Counted from the stretch's first letter, positions 32,440 through 41,564 are shown. The stretch is DNA of 64,000 nucleotides from an uncultured Oscillospiraceae bacterium (GCA_934667095.1 CAKULE010000001.1:1-64000), one strand, 5' to 3'. The notes: generated by a model not told the origin, from the sequence alone. Numbers and translations are program-made.

Positions 32440-34593
32440 TTGGATACCATCGCAACCATTCTTGCCCGGGAACTGGACCGCCCGGAGCAGCATGTACAGA
32501 ACATCATCACCTTATTGGACGAGGGCAACACCGTGCCCTTCATCGCCCGCTACCGTAAGGAGCTCCACGGCGCCATGGACGACCAGCTGATCCGCACGCT
32601 GGCCGACCGGCTCCAGTACCTGCGGGGGCTGGCGGAGCGCCGGGAGGCGGTGAAAAAGGCCATCGGGGAGCAGGGCAAGCTCACCGACGAGCTGGCCGCT
32701 GCCATCGACGGCGCCGCCACGCTGGCGGAGGTGGAGGACCTCTACCGCCCCTACAAGCAGAAGCGCCGCACCCGGGCCGCCGTGGCCCGGGAGAAGGGGC
32801 TGGAGCCCCTGGCCCGGCTGCTGTTTGACCAGGGGCGGGACTGCCCGGCCCCGGAGACCGCCGCCCGGGACTACCTCGACCCCGACAAGGGGGTGGAGAC
32901 CGTGACCGATGCCCTTCAGGGGGCCCACGACATCGCGGCGGAGTGGATCTCCGACGACGCGGCCATCCGCAAGGCCTTGCGGGAGTACACCCTGCGGCAG
33001 GGGAAGCTGGTGTCCAGGGCCGCCACGGAGGAGGACACGGTCTACCGCCTATACTATAACTTTGAGCAGTCCATTCCCCGGCTTCAGGGCCACCAGATCC
33101 TGGCCATGGACCGGGGCGAGCGGGAGGGCAAGCTGACCGTCACCGTGCTGGAGGACCGGGAGCGCCTGCTGCCCATGGTCCGTCGGGCGGTGGTGGTGCC
33201 CGGCAGCGCGGCCATGAACTTCGTGCAGGACGCCGCCGAGGATGCCCTGGACCGGCTCATCTGGCCCTCTCTGGAGCGGGAAATCCGCAATTACCTCACC
33301 GAGCAGGCGGACGAGGGGGCCATCGGCCAGTTCGCCCTGAACCTCAAGCCCCTGCTGATGCAGCCGCCGGTGAAGGGCTTTGTTACCATGGGGCTGGACC
33401 CCGGCTACCGCATGGGCTGCAAGGTGGCGGTGGTGGATCCCACGGGCAAGGTGCTGGCCACCACGGTGGTTTACCCCACCCACGGCGACCGGGGCCGGGA
33501 GGAGGCCATCACAAAGCTGGCCGCCCTCATCAAGAAGCACAAGGTGGCCCACATCGCCATCGGCAACGGCACCGCCAGCCGGGAGACCGAGCAGATGACG
33601 GTAGAGCTCATCCGCCGGGTGGGCGGCGGGGTCAGCTATATGATCGTCAGTGAGGCGGGGGCCTCGGTGTACTCCGCCTCCAAGCTGGGGGCCGAGGAGT
33701 TCCCCAACTTCGACGTGAATCTCCGCTCCGCCGTGTCCATCGCCCGGCGGCTCCAGGACCCGCTGGCGGAGCTGGTGAAGATCGACCCCAAGAGCATCGG
33801 CGTAGGCCAGTATCAGCACGACATGCCCCAGAAGCGGCTGGACGAGACCCTCAACGGCGTGGTGGAGGACTGCGTCAACGCTGTGGGGGTGGACGTGAAC
33901 ACCGCCTCCGCGCCCCTGCTCACCCGGGTGGCAGGGCTCAACGGTACCACGGCCAAGAACATTGTGGCCTACCGGGAGGAGAACGGCCCCTTCACCACGC
34001 GCAAGCAGATCCTGAAGGTGCCCAAGCTGGGCCCCAAGGCCTTTGAGCAGTGCGCCGGCTTCCTCCGGGTGCCGGAGAGCAAGTCGCCGCTGGACAACAC
34101 CGCCGTCCACCCGGAGAGCTATGCCGCGGCGGAGAAGCTGCTCTCCCTCTGCGGGTATACCATGGCCGACGTGAAGGCCGGTAGACTGGGCGAGCTGGAC
34201 CGGCGGCTGGACGCCTGCGGCCGGGCCAGGGCCGCGGAGCAGTGCGGCGTGGGCGTGCCCACCCTGACGGACATCGCCAAGGAGCTGCTCAAGCCCGGCC
34301 GGGACCCCCGGGATGAGCTGCCCGCCCCCGTCCTGCGCACTGACGTGCTGGAGATGAAGGACCTGAAGCCGGGGATGGAGCTGAAGGGCACCGTCCGCAA
34401 CGTCATCGACTTCGGCGCCTTTGTGGATATCGGAGTCCATCAGGACGGGCTGGTCCACATCAGCCAGATCTGCGACCGGTTCATCAAGCACCCCTCGGAG
34501 GTGCTCTCCGTGGGCGATGTGGTCACCGTGTGGGTCAAAGAGGTGGACGAAGGGAAAAAGCGCATCTCCCTGACCATGAAGAAGCCCCGCTGA
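32440..34593 (+). CDS. tex: Tex-family RNA-binding protein
   Basis: 717 aa, full length. N-terminal helical domain (RELDRPEQHVQNIITLLDEGNTVPFIARYRKEL), YqgF-like nuclease fold in the middle (GLDPGYRMGCKVAVVD), helix-hairpin-helix segments (about 490-560), and a C-terminal S1 domain (LKGTVRNVIDFGAFVDIGVHQDGLVHIS). Acts with transcription and ribosomes. TTG start with AAAAAGGAGC upstream, 16 bp after the acetyltransferase gene. Confidence 0.95.
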   Translation: MDTIATILARELDRPEQHVQNIITLLDEGNTVPFIARYRKELHGAMDDQLIRTLADRLQYLRGLAERREAVKKAIGEQGKLTDELAAAIDGAATLAEVEDLYRPYKQKRRTRAAVAREKGLEPLARLLFDQGRDCPAPETAARDYLDPDKGVETVTDALQGAHDIAAEWISDDAAIRKALREYTLRQGKLVSRAATEEDTVYRLYYNFEQSIPRLQGHQILAMDRGEREGKLTVTVLEDRERLLPMVRRAVVVPGSAAMNFVQDAAEDALDRLIWPSLEREIRNYLTEQADEGAIGQFALNLKPLLMQPPVKGFVTMGLDPGYRMGCKVAVVDPTGKVLATTVVYPTHGDRGREEAITKLAALIKKHKVAHIAIGNGTASRETEQMTVELIRRVGGGVSYMIVSEAGASVYSASKLGAEEFPNFDVNLRSAVSIARRLQDPLAELVKIDPKSIGVGQYQHDMPQKRLDETLNGVVEDCVNAVGVDVNTASAPLLTRVAGLNGTTAKNIVAYREENGPFTTRKQILKVPKLGPKAFEQCAGFLRVPESKSPLDNTAVHPESYAAAEKLLSLCGYTMADVKAGRLGELDRRLDACGRARAAEQCGVGVPTLTDIAKELLKPGRDPRDELPAPVLRTDVLEMKDLKPGMELKGTVRNVIDFGAFVDIGVHQDGLVHISQICDRFIKHPSEVLSVGDVVTVWVKEVDEGKKRISLTMKKPR

Positions 34594-34664
34594 GCCCGCC
34601 CCAGCCGCCCGCCTCTGCCCGCCGACGGAGCGGATGGGACCGCTCAAGCCCCTGCGCCCCAACA

Positions 34665-34731
34665 CTCGACCGGCGGTCGAGGGACGAATTTCCCCGGATC
34701 GCTTGACGTTTGCGGACCGGATGGTTATCCT
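34665..34731 (+). promoter_or_regulatory. Palindrome and promoter of the membrane XRE regulator
   Basis: Perfect inverted repeat CTCGACC-GGC-GGTCGAG (34665-34681), then TTGACG (34703-34708), 17 bases and TATCCT (34726-34731). The palindrome sits 21 bp before the -35 box, a position suited to a regulator. Confidence 0.6.
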
Positions 34732-34770
34732 GCGGACGTCGTTTGCGAAACCAAGAAAGGGGATGTCCAC

Positions 34771-35784
34771 ATGGACGACAACAACAAACAATATTTCGGG
34801 GCTTACATCCGCCGGAAGCGGCAGGAGGCCGGCCTCACCCAGAGAGCGTTGGGGGAGGCGCTGTATGTCACCGAGTCCACCGTCAGCAAGTGGGAGCGGG
34901 GGCTCAGCTATCCCGATGTCTCCCTCATTCCGGAGGTGTGCCGGGTGCTGGCCATCAGCGAGCACGAATTTTTCACCGCCTGCGACGACGACAAGGCCCA
35001 CGCCCGTGAGCGGGCGGCCCGTTCATGGCGGCGGCTGACCAACGTGTGGCGGTGGGGCTTCGGCGGCAGCTACCTCATCGCAGCCGTGACCTGCCTCATC
35101 TGCGATATCTGTGACGGCGGCGGGCTGCGGTGGTCGCTGATCGTGCTGGCGTCGCTGCTGCAGGGGGCCTGCTTCACCAATCTGCCCCTGCATGTGGAAA
35201 AGCGCCGGGGTACTGTCACGCTGGCGGCGGCCACCGGGGCGCTGTTCCTTCTGCTGGCGGTGTGCTGGCTGGTCACGGGCAGCGGGAACCTCCTCACCGC
35301 GCTGGCCATCACTGCTGTCAGCCTGACCCTGCCTTGGGGCTGCTGGGCCCTGTGGCGGTTCTACGGCTGTCATCTGCCGGTGGTGTGCTCCGGCTGGGCC
35401 ACTGTGTGGACCTTCGGCCTGCTGGCTTCCATCTGCGGCCTCACCGGGGGCCACTGGCTGCTGACGCTGGCGTGGCCCATCGCGGCCTTTGTCTGGGCGG
35501 CGTACTGGGCGTGCTTCGCCATTGCCCGCTGGCTGCCGGCCAGCGGCTGGCTCAAGGCGGGGCTCTACACCCTCCTTGCAGCCGCCCTGCTGCCGTTGGG
35601 CACGGGCCTCGCCGGGCTGCTGGCCCCCGGCAGCGTCCGCCCCATCCCGTGGTGGAGCTGGTGGGCCATCTTCACAGGCGACCCGGACTGGATCAACATT
35701 CTGACCTTTGCTGTACTGCTGGCTGCGGCGGCTGTCCTCATCGTGATGGGCCTGATCCGCACCATTCGACACAAAAAATCCTGA
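34771..35784 (+). CDS. XRE regulator fused to a multi-pass membrane domain
   Basis: 337 aa. N-terminal HTH_3 (about 8-66: RRKRQEAGLTQRALGEALYVTESTVSKWERGLSYPD), then about seven or eight hydrophobic segments from residue 92 to the end (for example LIAAVTCLICDICDG, LLAVCWLVTGSGNLLTALAIT, ILTFAVLLAAAAVLIVMGLI). This is a DNA-binding domain tied to the membrane, a layout seen in Firmicutes. The signal is unknown. ATG 34771 follows AAAGGGGATG. Confidence 0.88.
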   Translation: MDDNNKQYFGAYIRRKRQEAGLTQRALGEALYVTESTVSKWERGLSYPDVSLIPEVCRVLAISEHEFFTACDDDKAHARERAARSWRRLTNVWRWGFGGSYLIAAVTCLICDICDGGGLRWSLIVLASLLQGACFTNLPLHVEKRRGTVTLAAATGALFLLLAVCWLVTGSGNLLTALAITAVSLTLPWGCWALWRFYGCHLPVVCSGWATVWTFGLLASICGLTGGHWLLTLAWPIAAFVWAAYWACFAIARWLPASGWLKAGLYTLLAAALLPLGTGLAGLLAPGSVRPIPWWSWWAIFTGDPDWINILTFAVLLAAAAVLIVMGLIRTIRHKKS

Positions 35785-35804
35785 TTTTACTGGAGGCATG
35801 ACCT

Positions 35805-36632
35805 ATGGCAGGAACGCTCTATCTGGTGCCCACCCCAATCGGCAATCTGGGGGATCTCTCCCGCCGGGCGGCGGAGACCTTGGCGGCGGTGGAATTTCTG
35901 GCAGTGGAGGACACCCGGGTGACCGTGAAGCTCCTCAATCATCTGGAGCTGCGCAAGCCCATGGTGATCTACCACCGGCACAACTGCGCGCAGACAGGCC
36001 CCGCTATCGTGGCGCGCCTGCTGGCCGGGGAGAGCTGCGCGCTGGTCACCGACGCAGGGACTCCCGCTATCTCCGACCCGGGAGAGGATCTGGTGGCCCT
36101 CTGCGCCGCCGAGGGTGTGCCCGTGGTGGCCGTGCCTGGCCCCTGCGCGCTGGTGACGGCTCTGTCGGTGTCCGGCCTGCCCACCGGGCGCTTCACCTTT
36201 GAGGGTTTCCTGCCCCAGAACAAGAAAAACCGCCGGGCTCAGCTGACCGCCCTGCAGGGAGAGGAGCGTACCATGATTTTCTACGAGGCACCCCACAAGC
36301 TGCGGGATACTCTGACTGATCTGGAGGCGGCCTTCGGCCCCGGGCGGCGCATTTCTCTCTGCCGGGAGCTCACCAAGCTCCATGAGGAGGTCCTGCGCAC
36401 AACGCTGGGGGAGGCTGCCGCCCTCTACCGGGAGCGGGAGCCCCGAGGGGAGTTCGTTCTGGTAGTGGAGGGGGCTGTTCCCGAGGTAGTGGAGGCCGAC
36501 CCGGAGACTGCCCTCGCCCGGGTGGAGGAACTGCGCGCCGGCGGCCTCTCCCTGAAGGAAGCGGCGGCGCAGGCCGCCGCGGAGTTCGGCCTGAAGAAGC
36601 GGCAGCTCTATGATGCGGCGCTGGGGAAATGA
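35805..36632 (+). CDS. rsmI: 16S rRNA (cytidine-1402-2'-O)-methyltransferase
   Basis: 275 aa, SAM-dependent tetrapyrrole-methylase fold. LYLVPTPIGNLGDLSRRA, EDTRVTVKLLNHL, TDAGTPAISDPGEDLV and VPGPCALVTALSVSGLP are RsmI signatures, and FYEAPHKLRDTL closes the domain. It modifies the ribosomal P site. Starts 21 bp after the XRE gene. Confidence 0.97.
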   Translation: MAGTLYLVPTPIGNLGDLSRRAAETLAAVEFLAVEDTRVTVKLLNHLELRKPMVIYHRHNCAQTGPAIVARLLAGESCALVTDAGTPAISDPGEDLVALCAAEGVPVVAVPGPCALVTALSVSGLPTGRFTFEGFLPQNKKNRRAQLTALQGEERTMIFYEAPHKLRDTLTDLEAAFGPGRRISLCRELTKLHEEVLRTTLGEAAALYREREPRGEFVLVVEGAVPEVVEADPETALARVEELRAGGLSLKEAAAQAAAEFGLKKRQLYDAALGK

Positions 36633-36660
36633 ATACAAATAGTAACTTTAAACTGCAAAA

Positions 36661-36695
36661 AACCCGCCGGGTATATAAACACCCGGCGGGTTTTC
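36661..36695. terminator. Terminator between rsmI and abrB
   Basis: AACCCGCCGGGT (36661-36672) pairs perfectly with ACCCGGCGGGTT (36681-36692). A-rich before and T-rich after, so it can end both convergent transcripts. Confidence 0.9.
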
Positions 36696-36735
36696 TACAC
36701 TATGTTTAAATTTGGGAAAAATAAGCAATCAATGA

Positions 36736-36975
36736 TTACTTGGTCAATTCTGCAATGCACTCAGCGCAGACATTTTTTCCCTTGAACACGGTCACATCCT
36801 TCGCATTTCCGCAGAAAACGCAGGCAGGCTCATACTTCTGGAGGATAATAGAGGCTCCGTCCACATAAATCTCCAGAGCGTCGCGCTCCGCGATGTCCAG
36901 TGTGCGGCGCAGCTCGATGGGAAGGACGATGCGGCCGAGCTCGTCCACTTTACGTACAATACCGGTAGATTTCAT
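36736..36975 (-). CDS. abrB: AbrB-family transition-state regulator
   Basis: 79 aa. The first 50 residues form the SpoVT/AbrB swapped-hairpin DNA-binding domain (MKSTGIVRKVDELGRIVLPIELRRTL). The C-terminus has CVFCG … VCAEC, two CxxC pairs that could hold a metal; Bacillus AbrB lacks them. AbrB proteins repress stationary-phase and sporulation genes during growth. SD AGGAGGAA. Confidence 0.92.
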   Translation of the reverse strand: MKSTGIVRKVDELGRIVLPIELRRTLDIAERDALEIYVDGASIILQKYEPACVFCGNAKDVTVFKGKNVCAECIAELTK

Positions 36976-37015
36976 GATGATTCCTCCTGAAAATTATTGA
37001 CCTTTCAAATGGTAT

Positions 37016-37043
37016 TCTATAACAGACTGTATAGTCTTGTCAA
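37016..37043 (-). promoter_or_regulatory. abrB promoter with an operator between the boxes
   Basis: On the minus strand TTGACA (37038-37043), 16 bases, TATAGA (37016-37021). The spacer holds a palindrome AGACT-ATAC-AGTCT (37024-37037), well placed for autorepression. Confidence 0.7.
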
Positions 37044-37198
37044 CCAGAAAAATGCGAAAACGGGAGAAAAATGTAGATAAGGGAGAGAACGGAATAAAAA
37101 CGGTCGGATTCGAAAAAAATCGACAGCACTCAAGATGCCGGCGGGCATAACCGGCGGCCAGCCGCCGTACCATGGAGCAGAGAACGGAGGTGCGGACG

Positions 37199-37774
37199 AT
37201 GGCAATGTCGGTGATCTGGACGGTGATGGTGGCCGCGGCGATCCTGTGCGGCCTGCTGACGGGCAATGGCGGCGGGGTGGCGGCTGCCGCACTGGAGGGG
37301 GCCGCCGCGGGGGTGGAGCTGGCCCTGTCCACGGCGGGGGTGCTCTGCCTGTGGATGGGGGTGATGGAGGTGCTGCGGCGCTCCGGTGCGGCGTCCGCGG
37401 TCAGCCGTCTGCTCCGGCCGGCCCTTCGGCGGCTCTATCCCGATTTCGCCGGGGACCGCCGGGTGATGGATGCGGTGAGCGCTAACCTCTCCGCCAACCT
37501 GCTGGGGCTGGGCAATGCCGCCACGCCCCTGGGGCTGGAGAGTGCCCGCCTCATGGCGGAGCGTACTCCCGGTGTGGCCTCGGACAGCCTGTGCATGCTG
37601 GTGGTGTGCAACACGGCCTCCATCCAACTGATCCCAACCACTGTGGCGGCGGTGCGCTCCGCCGCGGGGTGCGCCACGCCCTTCGACATTCTGCCCGCTG
37701 TATGGCTCACCTCCGTTGTGGCGCTGACCGCGGGACTTGGAGCGGCGAAGTTCTTTGCCCGGGTATGGAGGTAG
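37199..37774 (+). CDS. spmA: Spore maturation protein A
   Basis: 191 aa membrane protein of the nucleoside-recognition (Gate) family. WMGVMEVLRRSGAASAVSRLLRPALRRLYPDF and NLSANLLGLGNAATPLGLESARLM are SpmA hallmarks. With SpmB it is needed for spore-core dehydration. ATG 37199 follows GGAGG by eight bases. It is the only gene in the window that I found to end in TAG. spmB follows four bases later. Confidence 0.93.
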   Translation: MAMSVIWTVMVAAAILCGLLTGNGGGVAAAALEGAAAGVELALSTAGVLCLWMGVMEVLRRSGAASAVSRLLRPALRRLYPDFAGDRRVMDAVSANLSANLLGLGNAATPLGLESARLMAERTPGVASDSLCMLVVCNTASIQLIPTTVAAVRSAAGCATPFDILPAVWLTSVVALTAGLGAAKFFARVWR

Positions 37775-37778
37775 CGCT

Positions 37779-38300
37779 GTGGAGCTGGCGATGAACATGC
37801 TGGTGCCCGTCATCATGCTGGCGGCGGCCCTGTGGGGGATGCACCGGCGGGTAGACCTGTGGGGCACGCTGGTGGAGGGCGCGGGGGAGGGCCTGCGGGT
37901 CACCGCCCGCATCGCCCCGGCCCTGGTGGGGCTGCTGACGGCAGTGTATATGCTCCGGGCCTCCGGTGCGCTGGAGCTGCTGGGCCGGGCTCTGTCCCCG
38001 GTGCTCACCCGGCTGGGCATCCCGCCGGAGACCGTGCCACTCTTGCTGGTGCGGCCGGTGAGCGGCTCTGCCGCCCTTGGGGTGGGGGCGGACATCATCC
38101 AGAGCTGTGGGCCGGACTCCACCGTGGGCCGCATTGCCGCAGTGATGCTGGGCTCCACCGAGACCACTTTTTACACCGTGGCGGTGTACTTCGGGGCGGC
38201 CGGAGTTACCCGCACCCGCTACGCCGTCCCCGCCGCCCTCTGCGGTGACGCGGCGGGCTTCCTTATGGCGGGGGTGGCGGTGCGGCTGTTCTTCGGTTGA
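37779..38300 (+). CDS. spmB: Spore maturation protein B
   Basis: 173 aa, partner of SpmA, same family. The helix-rich sequence includes RVTARIAPALVGLLTAVYMLRASGAL, RPVSGSAALGV and MLGSTETTFYTVAVYFGAAGV. GTG 37779 is chosen because GGAGG of the spmA end lies seven bases upstream; an ATG at 37791 is possible. Confidence 0.93.
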   Translation: MELAMNMLVPVIMLAAALWGMHRRVDLWGTLVEGAGEGLRVTARIAPALVGLLTAVYMLRASGALELLGRALSPVLTRLGIPPETVPLLLVRPVSGSAALGVGADIIQSCGPDSTVGRIAAVMLGSTETTFYTVAVYFGAAGVTRTRYAVPAALCGDAAGFLMAGVAVRLFFG

Positions 38301-38356
38301 CGGGCGGGGACAAACCGGGTACAATGGAGGAAAACCTGTATCAGGGAGGACGTCCC

Positions 38357-39322
38357 ATGCGCTTTGACCTTGCCCCCATGGAGGGGGTCAGCGGTTATGT
38401 GTACCGCAACGCCCACGCGGCGGCCTTCGGCCCTGCCGACGGCTATATCACCCCTTTTCTGGCACCCACCCAGTCCCGCTGCTTTTCTGCCCGGGAGCTG
38501 CGGGAGGTGGACCCCGTCCACAACGCGGGCCTGAACGTGACGCCCCAGCTCATCGCCGCCTCGGCGGAGAATTTCATCTGGGCGGAGCATGCCCTTCACG
38601 CCATGGGCTACAGCGAGGTGGACTTGAATCTGGGCTGCCCGTCGGGCACGGTGACCTCCAAGTGCAAGGGCTCCGGGATGCTGGCCCATCCGGACCGGAT
38701 GGAGCCCTTTCTGGACGCCATTTTTTCTGCGGCAGAGGGGAAAATCTCCATCAAGACCCGGGTAGGCTTCTCCGACCCAGACGAGTTCCCGGCGCTGCTG
38801 GAACTTTTCAATCGCTACCCCATCAGCCGGCTCATCGTCCATCCCCGGGTGCGGGAGGACTACTACCGGGGCGCGCCCCGGCTGGAGAGCTTTGCGCTGG
38901 CGGTGGAGCGGGCCCGGGCGCCCCTGTGCTACAACGGCGATTTGTTCCGCCCGGCGGACGTAGCGGCCCTGACCGCCAGCTTTCCCACGGTGGAGCAGGT
39001 GATGCTGGGCCGGGGGGTGCTGGCGGACCCGGCCCTCATCCGCAGACTGAAGGGCGGCCCGGCGGCCAGCATGGACGAGCTGCGGGAGTTCCACGCCCGG
39101 CTGTGGGCGGGATATCGGGAGATGATGCCCGGTCCCAAGCCTGCTCTGGCCCGGATGAAGGAGGTCTGGAGCTACCTGCTGTTCCTCTTCGAGGATCGGG
39201 ACAGGCTGCTGAAGCCTATCCGCAAGGCGTCCCGTCCGGAGGAGTACGAATCCGCAGCGGCAGCGGTGTTCCGCTCCGGCGTGCTCCTGCCCGAGAGCCG
39301 CTTTGACCCGGAGAAGCTATGA
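38357..39322 (+). CDS. tRNA-dihydrouridine synthase family protein
   Basis: 321 aa FMN-dependent TIM barrel. LAPMEGVSGYVYRN at the start, DLNLGCPSGTVTSKCKGSGML with the catalytic Cys, KTRVGF, HPRVREDYYRG and NGDLF. It differs from the DusB copy at 43256 (NMGCPVPKV) and belongs to a second Dus lineage. It reduces uridines in the tRNA D-loop. ATG 38357 follows AGGGAGGA. Confidence 0.92.
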   Translation: MRFDLAPMEGVSGYVYRNAHAAAFGPADGYITPFLAPTQSRCFSARELREVDPVHNAGLNVTPQLIAASAENFIWAEHALHAMGYSEVDLNLGCPSGTVTSKCKGSGMLAHPDRMEPFLDAIFSAAEGKISIKTRVGFSDPDEFPALLELFNRYPISRLIVHPRVREDYYRGAPRLESFALAVERARAPLCYNGDLFRPADVAALTASFPTVEQVMLGRGVLADPALIRRLKGGPAASMDELREFHARLWAGYREMMPGPKPALARMKEVWSYLLFLFEDRDRLLKPIRKASRPEEYESAAAAVFRSGVLLPESRFDPEKL

Positions 39323-39371
39323 GGAGATTTCGCCGCCCGGCAGGACGAGGGCGCCGCTCCGCGCGGGCAGC

Positions 39372-39431
39372 GGTTTCTTTCTGTGCAAGCAGAAAGAAAC
39401 CTAAGACTCGTTCGAGGGGCTGGCCGCCCCT
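39372..39431. repeat. Intergenic palindromic element
   Basis: A perfect 12-bp stem GGTTTCTTTCTG / CAGAAAGAAACC (39372-39401) followed by AGGGGC/GCCCCT (39415-39431). Non-coding; of the same general kind as the hairpin clusters at 1-320 and 25897-26032, but different in sequence. Confidence 0.55.
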
Positions 39432-39446
39432 ACATCAAAGCACAAA

Positions 39447-39478
39447 AAGCGCCCCCATCCAAACGGATGGGGGCGCTT
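39447..39478. terminator. Terminator between convergent dus and EF-G genes
   Basis: AAGCGCCCCCATCC pairs perfectly with GGATGGGGGCGCTT over a four-base loop, with A-run upstream. Confidence 0.88.
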
Positions 39479-39491
39479 AAAATAGCCGGAA

Positions 39492-41564
39492 TTACTCCTC
39501 GGCCATGGCCTTGGCGGCGGCGATGGCTTTCTCCTGAGCAGCAGGGGGGCAGTCCTCGTAGCGGACGAAGTGGAGCACGAAGGAGCCGCGGGACTGGGTC
39601 ATGGCGCGCAGGTCGATGGCGTAGGTCATCATCTCGGCCATGGGCACCTCGGCGGTGATCACCTGGGTGCCGTCACCGGCGGGGTCCATGCCCATGACAC
39701 GGCCGCGGCGCTTGTTCAGGTCGCCGATGACATCGCCCATGTAGCTGTCAGGCACAGTGACCTTCAGCTCGCCCACGGGCTCCATCAGGCAGGGGTTGGC
39801 CTCGGGCAGGGCGGCCTTGTAGGCCAGCTGCGCGGCGGTCTTGAAGGCGATCTCGGAGGAGTCCACGGGGTGGTAGCTTCCGTCGTACAGCACGGCCTTC
39901 AGGTTTACCACGGGGTAGCCCGCCAGCACGCCATGGACGCAGGCCTCCTTGATGCCCTTCTCCACGGCGGGGAAGAAGTTCTTGGGTACGGAACCGCCGA
40001 AGACCTCCTCGGCAAACACGGGGGCCTCCTCCTCGGGGTTGGGCTCGAAGCGGATCCACACGTCGCCGAACTGGCCAGAACCGCCGGTCTGCTTCTTGTG
40101 GCGGCCCTGCTTGGAGACGGTCTTGCGGATCTTCTCGCGGTAGGCCACCCGGGGCTCGGACAGGTCCACATCCACGCCGAAGCGACTCTTCAGTTTGCTC
40201 ACCAGCACGTCCATCTGGATGTCGCCGGCGGTAGTGACCACCATCTGGTGGGTCTCGGCGTTGTTGACCACGGTGAAGGTGGGGTCCTCCTCGTTCAGAC
40301 GACTCAGGCCGGCGGCCACCTTGTCCTCCTGCCCGCGGGTCTTGGGGGCGATGGCCTTGGAGTAGTTGGGCTCGGAAAAGGGGATGGGGTCGATCTTCAT
40401 GAACTTACGGGCGTCGCACAGGGTGTCGCCGGTCTTGACCTTGTCCATTTTGCCGATGGCGCCGATGTCGCCGCAGAGCAGCTCCTTGACCTCCACGTTC
40501 TTCTTGCCTTTCATCACGTACAGGCGGCCCAGCTTCTCGCTGGCGCCGGTGGTGGAGTTCACAAGGGTCATATCGGGGGTGATCCGGTCAGACAGCACCT
40601 TCACGAAGGAGAACTTGCCGTACTGGTCGGACATGGTCTTGAACACGAAGGCGGCGGGGACGGCGCCCTGAGAGACGATGAACTCGTCAGGCTCGCCCTC
40701 GCGGTTGGTGCCGTGATAGGGGTGGCCCTCCAGTGGGTTGGGCAACAGGTCCACGATGGTGTCCATCAGCAGCAGGGAGCCCAGACCGCTGACGGCGGAG
40801 CCGCACACCACGGGGATCAGGGAGCAGTCGCGCACGCCGTGCTTCAGACCCTGCATGATCTCGGCGTAGGTGAAGGACTCGCCGGAGAAGAATTTCTCCA
40901 TGAATTCCTCACTGGTCTCGGCCACGGACTCCATCAGCTGGTCGAAGATCTCGTCCACCACGCTGACCTTATCCTCGGGAATGGCGATCTCTACCCGCTT
41001 GCCGTTGTGGAACTCGTAGGCGCGCTTATGCAGCACGTCCACAATGCCGGTGACGGTCTTGGTGGAATCCCAGATGGGGACCATCAGGGGGGCGATATTC
41101 TTGCCGAAGTACTCCCGGAGGGTATCGAAAGCGGAGTTGAAGTCCACATTGTCCTCATCCATCTTGGAGATATAGATGATACGGGGCATCTTCCGCTCGT
41201 TCAGCAGCTTCCAGGCCCGCTCGGTGCCGACGGACATGCCGCCCTTGGCGGCGCACACCAGCACCGCGGCGTCCGCCACAGACAGGCACTCAGCCACCTC
41301 GCCGGCAAAGTCGAAGTTGCCCGGCGTATCCAGCACGTTGATCTTACAGCCGTTATATTCAACAGGGGCGACAGCAGCGGAGATAGAGATCTGGCGCTTG
41401 ATCTCCTCGGGGTCGAAATCACAGACGGTATTGCCCTCGGAGGTCTTACCCATGCGGTCCAGCGCGCCCGTCAGATAGAGCAGGCTCTCTGCCAGCGTAG
41501 TCTTTCCGTTACCACCGTGGCCCAGCAGACAAATATTGCGGATGTTTTGCGGAGAATAGCTCAT
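39492..41564 (-). CDS. Elongation factor G paralogue
   Basis: 690 aa translational GTPase. G1 loop GHGGNGKT, G3 DTPGNFDFAGE; the G4 position reads SKMDEDN in place of NKMD. The canonical EF-G G1 is AHIDAGKTT, so this is the second EF-G lineage common in Clostridia. It also has EF-G domains II to V (YREKIRKTVSKQGRHKKQTGG, SRGSFVLHFVRYEDCP). ATG 41564 has AAGGAGTGG upstream. It stands alone, not with rpsL-rpsG-tuf, which also argues against the housekeeping copy. Role uncertain. Confidence 0.9.
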   Translation of the reverse strand: MSYSPQNIRNICLLGHGGNGKTTLAESLLYLTGALDRMGKTSEGNTVCDFDPEEIKRQISISAAVAPVEYNGCKINVLDTPGNFDFAGEVAECLSVADAAVLVCAAKGGMSVGTERAWKLLNERKMPRIIYISKMDEDNVDFNSAFDTLREYFGKNIAPLMVPIWDSTKTVTGIVDVLHKRAYEFHNGKRVEIAIPEDKVSVVDEIFDQLMESVAETSEEFMEKFFSGESFTYAEIMQGLKHGVRDCSLIPVVCGSAVSGLGSLLLMDTIVDLLPNPLEGHPYHGTNREGEPDEFIVSQGAVPAAFVFKTMSDQYGKFSFVKVLSDRITPDMTLVNSTTGASEKLGRLYVMKGKKNVEVKELLCGDIGAIGKMDKVKTGDTLCDARKFMKIDPIPFSEPNYSKAIAPKTRGQEDKVAAGLSRLNEEDPTFTVVNNAETHQMVVTTAGDIQMDVLVSKLKSRFGVDVDLSEPRVAYREKIRKTVSKQGRHKKQTGGSGQFGDVWIRFEPNPEEEAPVFAEEVFGGSVPKNFFPAVEKGIKEACVHGVLAGYPVVNLKAVLYDGSYHPVDSSEIAFKTAAQLAYKAALPEANPCLMEPVGELKVTVPDSYMGDVIGDLNKRRGRVMGMDPAGDGTQVITAEVPMAEMMTYAIDLRAMTQSRGSFVLHFVRYEDCPPAAQEKAIAAAKAMAEE

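Noticed and set aside
37772..37830. Readthrough of the spmA TAG as support for amber recoding
   Set aside because: The frame after this TAG gives Gly/Ala/His-rich shadow sequence of spmB, so it is an ordinary stop.
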